From NCBI RefSeq assembly GCF_010093305.1, contig NZ_PDWS01000011.1, forward strand, positions 62,001 to 126,000: a stretch of DNA of 64,000 bases. The letters run 5' to 3'. The notes beneath the pieces are model-generated. The model was not told the origin of the DNA. It made no database searches and worked only from the letters and a program-made list of their open reading frames with translations. The stretch's first letter is position 1, and the number at the start of each line of letters is the position of its first letter. The stretch comes from Pseudoxanthomonas sacheonensis. GTDB taxonomy: Bacteria > Pseudomonadota > Gammaproteobacteria > Xanthomonadales > Xanthomonadaceae. This document shows positions 59,774 through 64,000 of the stretch, one piece after another. Position numbers and translations under genes: made by a program.

Positions 59774-62700
59774 GCGACGCCGCTGCTGGCGATCATGCGG
59801 TCCAGGACGGACTTCAGCGCCAAGGGGCGCACCGGTTTGGCCAGCAGCAGCAGGCCAGCTTCGTGCACGGCCGCGCGTACGGTTTCGGTCAGGTCCGCAC
59901 TCAGAATCAAGCACGGCCGCACCCCGAAACGCTGCGCCAGACGCTGCGTCACCGCCACGCCGGTATCGCCCTGATCCAGATGGAAGTCGAACAGCCACAG
60001 ATCCACTTCCGCTTCGGCCGAACGCTGCATCGCTTCGTCGCCATCCCTCGCCAGCAGCACCTGGCAACCCCAGCCCGCCAACACCCGTCGCAATGCTTCG
60101 AGGGATGCGGCATCGTTGTCCAGCGCCAGCACACGGCGGCCCACCAGTCCTTGCTTTGCGAAAGCCGGGGAAGCTTCGGCGTGCGAAGGCTGCGCCCGGG
60201 CCAGGGTCACGGCGAACACCGCCCCGTGCCCGGAACGGCTGCGCAGCGAAAGCGGAGCCTTCAACAGGTGCGCGATCCGGTCGGCGATGGAAAGCCCCAG
60301 CCCCAATCCCTGCCCGCTGGCGCTTTCGCCACGGCGGAACTCTTCGAAGATCGTCTTCTGATCGGCCAGCTCGATGCCCGGGCCGGTGTCGTGCACTTCG
60401 ATGCGCGCGCCTCCTCCCGTGCGACGCACGCCCAACAGAATGCCGCCCGCCTGCGTGTACCGCACCGCATTGGCCAGGAAATTCTGCAGGATGCGGCGCA
60501 ACAACTGCGGGTCGGTATGGACCCACATGCGCGTGGGCACGTGCGAGAAAGACAATCCGCGCTCGCCAGCCAGCGCACGGAACTCCGAAACCAGCGGCTC
60601 CAGCACTTCGGCCAAGGGAAAATCGCGCGGTTCCGGCACCAGCCCGCCGGCTTCCAGCCGCGACATGTCCAACAATCCGGTCAGCAGATCGGTGGTGGAA
60701 TCCAGCGCGCCGCGGATCTGCTGCACCGATTCGCGCTGGCTGCTCTCGGGCAGCTGTTGCGAAAGCGCATCGGTGAACAGGTGCGCGGCGTGCAAGGGCT
60801 GCAGCAGATCGTGGCCGATGGCGGTAAGGAAGCGGCTTTTCGCATCGTTGGCGTGCTCGGCCTCGCGCTTGGCGGTTTCCAGCAAGGCGGTGCGGTCGAT
60901 GACGCGCTGTTCCAGGGTTTCGTTGGCCTGCTTCAAGCTGCGCTCGGCCTGGCGCGAGGCGGTGACATCGGTATAGGTGGCGACGAAACCGCCGCCGGGC
61001 ATCGGATTGCCGCGGATCTCGACGATGCTTCCGTCCGGGAACACGCGTTCGGTCAGATGCGCCGTGCCGGCACGCATGAAAGCGATGCGCCGTTGCAATG
61101 CGCCCTCGTCCGAGCCGCGATGCGGCATGCGCTGCAAGGCCCAGCGGGTCAGATCGGCGATGGGCCGGCCCACCTGCAGCAGTTCCTCCGGGAAACCGAA
61201 CAATTCCACGTAGCGGCGATTCCACGCTACCAACCGCTGCTCGCGGTCGACCACGCTGATCCCCTGGCTCATGTTCTGCAACGCGGCCTCCAGCACCTGC
61301 TGGTTGAAGCGCAGATCCTGGGAAACCTCGCCGACGATGGCGGCCACCGCATCCAGCTCCCCGCTTTCGCGCCGCGCCGCATTCAGCAGCAGGCGCGCCG
61401 ACGCCGAGCCGAGCACCGCGGAGAGTTCGCGTTCCATCCGCGATTCGGTCGATGCGGGCACCGGGCCCTGCGCAGGCGCGTCTTGCAGCAGTTGCTCGAC
61501 CCGCTCGCGCGCCAGGAATCGCAAGCCCGCATCGCGCAGCGCCTGCCGGTCCAGATTGCGGCCGTAGTGATGCGGCGTTTCCCGCCGCCAGGCGGTCGCA
61601 AGCAACGTGGCGGCGATGCCCGCGAACAAGCTGACGCCGACCGCGCGGCCCAGCGGACTCCATCCGGTCAGCCCGAACAATCCTTGCGGCGAAAGCCAGG
61701 CCTGCCCGAACGGCCCGGACCGCATCCATGCCGGTTCATCGCCCAACGATGCCGCTACCATCGGCATCAACATCACCCACGCCCATACCGAGAAACCGGC
61801 GACGATGCCGATGATGGCCGCGCGCGGCGGCGTTTGCGGCCGCCACACCGCGAATCCCAGTGCCGGCGCCAGCGTGCCCAGCGCCGAGAACGAAACCGCG
61901 CCGATGTCGGCCAACGCATCGTTGCCGCTGTTGAAACGGCTGTAGGCCCAGGCCAGCAGCATGATCACCAGGATGCCGCCGCGGCGCAGCAGCAACAGAT
62001 CGCCGCGGCGGTCGCCGCCTTTGTCGCGCGACCACGCGCCACGCAGCAGGCCAGGCGCGAACCAGTGGTTGCCGATCATCAGACTGAGCGTCAGCGTGCT
62101 GACCACCACCATACCGGTGGCCGCGCTCAATCCGCCCAGGAACGCGAACAGCGCTACTCCTTCGTGCCCCTGCGAAAACGGCAACGCCAGCGCATACATG
62201 TCCGAAGGCACGCTGTCGCCCAACAAGGCGGTGCCGGCGCGCGCCAGCGGCAATGCCGGCAACGCGATCAGGATCAGATACAGGGGGAATTGCCAGCGCG
62301 CGGTGCGCACATCGCGATCGTCGCGGCACTCCACCACCCCCACGTGGAACTGATGCGGAAGGATGAACATCGCCAGTGCGCCCAACAGCACCAGCGGCGC
62401 GAAACCGCCGACAGGTTCCGACGGGACAATCTGCGACGCGGCGGCCGGCATCGCCTTCAACCCGAACCACACGAAGGCGCCCAGCGCCAGCATCGCCACC
62501 AGCTTGAACAGCGACTCGAACGCCATCGCCAGCACCAGGCCGCGGTTGTGTTCGGCGGCGCTGGCGCGGCGCGTACCGAACAGCATCGCGAACAGGGCCA
62601 TGGCCAACGCGACGTACAGCGCGCTGTCGCGCCATACCGGCGCCACCGCTGCGGCGTCGCCCGCATCCACGGTCAAGGTGGCGAAACTCATGGCGATGGC

Positions 62701-63105
62701 CTTGAGCTGCAACGCTATGTAGGGAATTAGGCCCAGCGCCGCGACCAGGGTCACCGTGGCCGCCAGCCATGCGTCCTTGCCCAGGCGCGTGGCGATGAGA
62801 TCGGCCAGCGAAGTGGCGTTGGACTCGCGCGCCAGCTTCACCAGACGGATCATGAAGGCCACGGCCAGTGCGTAGAACAGGATCGCGCCCAGGAACGTCG
62901 GCGGCAGCGGCCAGCCATAGCGCGCCGCTTGCGTCACCGTGCCGTAGAACGTCCATGAAGTGCAATGCACCGCCAGCGACAGCGAGTACACGTGCCGCCA
63001 GTGGCGCGCGAACAGCGCAGGGTGCCGTTCGCCATACAGCGCCGTGCCGAACATCAGACCAAGCCAGGCCAGGCTGGCCAGCGCCACCACCCAGAAACTC
63101 AGCAT
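59770..63105 (-). CDS. Sodium:solute symporter-domain hybrid histidine kinase (CrbS/MxtR-like)
   Basis: A 1111-residue hybrid kinase. The N-terminal ~480 residues form a sodium:solute symporter-like domain (SLSLAVHCTSWTFYGTVTQA). Then follow a PAS domain (about 590-715), HisKA with the H-box IGHDLLQPLHAAHLF (about residue 762), HATPase (ILQNFLANAVRYT, about 872; GPGIELADQKTIFEEF), and a C-terminal REC domain with the phospho-acceptor in LWLFDFHLDQGDTG (about 1039). CrbS-type kinases sense a small carbon source and act with a LuxR-type regulator, probably the one at 57866. The TAG stop is provided by a REP foot. Confidence 0.9.
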   Translation of the reverse strand: MLSFWVVALASLAWLGLMFGTALYGERHPALFARHWRHVYSLSLAVHCTSWTFYGTVTQAARYGWPLPPTFLGAILFYALAVAFMIRLVKLARESNATSLADLIATRLGKDAWLAATVTLVAALGLIPYIALQLKAIAMSFATLTVDAGDAAAVAPVWRDSALYVALAMALFAMLFGTRRASAAEHNRGLVLAMAFESLFKLVAMLALGAFVWFGLKAMPAAASQIVPSEPVGGFAPLVLLGALAMFILPHQFHVGVVECRDDRDVRTARWQFPLYLILIALPALPLARAGTALLGDSVPSDMYALALPFSQGHEGVALFAFLGGLSAATGMVVVSTLTLSLMIGNHWFAPGLLRGAWSRDKGGDRRGDLLLLRRGGILVIMLLAWAYSRFNSGNDALADIGAVSFSALGTLAPALGFAVWRPQTPPRAAIIGIVAGFSVWAWVMLMPMVAASLGDEPAWMRSGPFGQAWLSPQGLFGLTGWSPLGRAVGVSLFAGIAATLLATAWRRETPHHYGRNLDRQALRDAGLRFLARERVEQLLQDAPAQGPVPASTESRMERELSAVLGSASARLLLNAARRESGELDAVAAIVGEVSQDLRFNQQVLEAALQNMSQGISVVDREQRLVAWNRRYVELFGFPEELLQVGRPIADLTRWALQRMPHRGSDEGALQRRIAFMRAGTAHLTERVFPDGSIVEIRGNPMPGGGFVATYTDVTASRQAERSLKQANETLEQRVIDRTALLETAKREAEHANDAKSRFLTAIGHDLLQPLHAAHLFTDALSQQLPESSQRESVQQIRGALDSTTDLLTGLLDMSRLEAGGLVPEPRDFPLAEVLEPLVSEFRALAGERGLSFSHVPTRMWVHTDPQLLRRILQNFLANAVRYTQAGGILLGVRRTGGGARIEVHDTGPGIELADQKTIFEEFRRGESASGQGLGLGLSIADRIAHLLKAPLSLRSRSGHGAVFAVTLARAQPSHAEASPAFAKQGLVGRRVLALDNDAASLEALRRVLAGWGCQVLLARDGDEAMQRSAEAEVDLWLFDFHLDQGDTGVAVTQRLAQRFGVRPCLILSADLTETVRAAVHEAGLLLLAKPVRPLALKSVLDRMIASSGVA

Positions 63106-63181
63106 GCGGCGAAACGATCAGTTGGCATGGACATTCCCTCTTGGCGAACCACATGCAAGCCGGCGATCCGCTTGCCGCCTT

Positions 63182-63245
63182 GTAGAGCCGAGCTTGCTCG
63201 GCTGCCCCTGATCGCCCCAGGTCAGCCGAGCAATCTCGGCTCTAC
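63182..63245. repeat. REP-like palindrome, family A (copy 4)
   Basis: GTAGAGCCGAGCTTGCTCGG and a slightly diverged complement (CCGAGCAATCTCGGCTCTAC), loop of about 20 nt. It lies between the kinase start and the TonB-dependent receptor end. Confidence 0.88.
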
Positions 63246-63267
63246 GAAGTCCATGCAGCATAACGCA

Positions 63268-63295
63268 GCAACGGCGGGCTTTCGCCCGCCGTTGC
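63268..63295 (-). terminator. Strong hairpin after the TonB-dependent receptor gene
   Basis: A 12-bp perfect stem GCAACGGCGGGC with loop TTTC and its complement. It lies about 30 nt past the receptor stop. No U-run follows, so its strength as a terminator is uncertain. Confidence 0.65.
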
Positions 63296-63322
63296 GTTCC
63301 CTTCCCCAAACCGGAGCGTCGA

Positions 63323-64000
63323 TCAGAAATCGTAGCGAGCGGTCAGCGAATACTGGCGCGGCGCACCATAGAAACCGGTCAACACGCCCAGTGCCGTATT
63401 CAGGTTATAGCCGGTGGTGCGGTATTCCTCGTCGGCCAGATTGCTTCCCTGCAATGAGAAGGACCACGTATCGTTGACCTTCCAGATCACGCCAGCGCTC
63501 ACCAGACCATAACCGTCCTGCTTGATCACCGGACTCAGGTCGGTGGTCGGCCATACTTCGGACTGGTAGGAATAACCCACGCGCGCGGATAGATTGCCGC
63601 CATTGGCCAGATCGGTACGGTATTCGACATTGATCGCTCCCGAAAACTCGGGCGCATTGGTGAAACGCTGGCTATCGGCTACGTTGACGCCGCCAGTGAT
63701 GAACTCGTCGTACTTGGCGTCCAGCCAGGCCAGATTGCCGCTGATCAGCCAATGCTGGCTGGGCAGCCATTGGTATTCGACCTCCGCGCCGTTGACCGTG
63801 CCCTTGCCCGCATTGGTGAAGTCGCCGAAGAATTGCGGATTGCCGTTCTGGTCGATGAACTGGGTGAACACCGACAGCTGGATGTCCTTGTAGACATTGT
63901 GGAACGCGGCCAGATTCAGGAACAGGCGCTGGTCGAAGAAGCTCATCTTGCTGCCCACTTCGAAGCTGTCGACGCTCTCGTCGTCGAACGGCTCGCCCGA
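63323..64000 (-). CDS. TonB-dependent receptor, C-terminal part (5' end outside window)
   Basis: The last ~225 residues of an outer-membrane TonB-dependent receptor, read to the right edge of the window without stop. The visible part is beta-barrel: SVDSFEVGSKMSFFDQRLFL, the segment GAEVEYQWLPSQHWLISGNL, and the last strand FYGAPRQYSLTARYDF ending in the aromatic residue expected for outer-membrane proteins. The substrate cannot be told from this part. An internal Met at 63958 is not the start. Confidence 0.93.
   Translation of the reverse strand, partial: SGEPFDDESVDSFEVGSKMSFFDQRLFLNLAAFHNVYKDIQLSVFTQFIDQNGNPQFFGDFTNAGKGTVNGAEVEYQWLPSQHWLISGNLAWLDAKYDEFITGGVNVADSQRFTNAPEFSGAINVEYRTDLANGGNLSARVGYSYQSEVWPTTDLSPVIKQDGYGLVSAGVIWKVNDTWSFSLQGSNLADEEYRTTGYNLNTALGVLTGFYGAPRQYSLTARYDF

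Noticed and set aside
59617-62730. A very long open frame on the plus strand opposite the CrbS-like kinase gene
   Set aside because: Its product is rich in Arg, Gln, Ala and His without any domain, and the minus strand encodes a clear multidomain kinase. Long antisense frames are expected in high-GC DNA.
1-64000. CRISPR array
   Set aside because: All repeats are inverted, dispersed singly and of several families; no regularly spaced direct repeats or cas genes were seen.
1-64000. Insertion sequence, prophage or integrative element
   Set aside because: No transposase, integrase or phage structural gene was recognised; tRNA-Leu shows no repeated 3' end nearby to suggest an attachment site.

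Overview
The window is high-GC, densely packed chromosomal DNA from a gammaproteobacterium, most likely of the Xanthomonadaceae/Lysobacteraceae (Lysobacter, Pseudoxanthomonas, Stenotrophomonas or a close relative). The reasons are the gene order msbA-exbD-exbB-comEC-lolD-lolC, the sdhB-A-D-C block with sdhE/ygfX beside it, the complete ccmA-I cluster, an ohrR-ohr pair, a MetX-type acyltransferase and a TonB-dependent receptor. Many palindromic REP-like elements with GTAG feet, common in Stenotrophomonas and relatives, fill the gaps between genes. No phage, transposase, integrase, CRISPR array or rRNA operon was seen. The only RNA gene is tRNA-Leu(CAA).

Layout. 1-7.9 kb (minus strand): envelope biogenesis and energy transduction (MsbA, partial; ExbD/ExbB), DNA uptake (ComEC), lipoprotein release (LolD/LolC), then YgfX, SdhE and a MAPEG protein. 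8-11.8 kb (minus): succinate dehydrogenase sdhB-A-D-C headed by a small SDHAF4-like ORF. 11.8-18.1 kb: YgfZ, an FMN reductase, a fused E1 alpha/beta 2-oxoacid dehydrogenase, a GST, a GNAT and glutaryl-CoA dehydrogenase. 18.2-28.3 kb: small envelope proteins, TatD nuclease, TcdA, a membrane-anchored CxxCH protein, an M35 metalloprotease, a cold-shock protein, phospholipase A1, a CoA-binding protein and a sterol desaturase-like enzyme. 28.4-37.3 kb: GST, class I fumarase, a dimethylarginine hydrolase-like enzyme, an ABC half-transporter, and an aminotransferase/omega-amidase pair. 37.4-44.3 kb (plus): the cytochrome c maturation operon ccmABCDEFGHI. 44.6-49.5 kb: OhrR/Ohr peroxide defence, MetX, a cysteine dioxygenase-like cupin, a sugar MFS transporter and tRNA-Leu. 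49.5-50.3 kb: an A-rich stretch without a gene. 50.3-57.7 kb: TetR regulator, small membrane/exported proteins, class III PHA synthase (PhaC/PhaE), PssA and a 3-hydroxybutyrate-oligomer hydrolase. 57.9-63.1 kb: a CrbS/CrbR-like two-component system enclosing a GNAT and a NUDIX gene. The window ends inside a TonB-dependent receptor.

How the genes work together. Several groups form modules: SDH structural genes with three candidate assembly or flavinylation helpers; a full System I cytochrome c maturation pathway (a candidate client lies at 21.2 kb); polymer synthesis and oligomer degradation for polyhydroxybutyrate; and glutamine-type transamination coupled to omega-amidase.

The most striking observations are two. 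A 72-bp (24-codon) REP element sits in frame inside the signal-peptide region of ccmH, between a GTG start overlapping the ccmG stop and the hydrophobic segment. The PhaE subunit carries a roughly 145-residue, strongly basic, histone-H1-like tail of the sort known from the granule/DNA-binding phasin PhaF. In addition, GTAG feet of REP elements supply the TAG stop codons of tcdA and crbS. All functional statements rest on reading motifs and context; no database search was possible.
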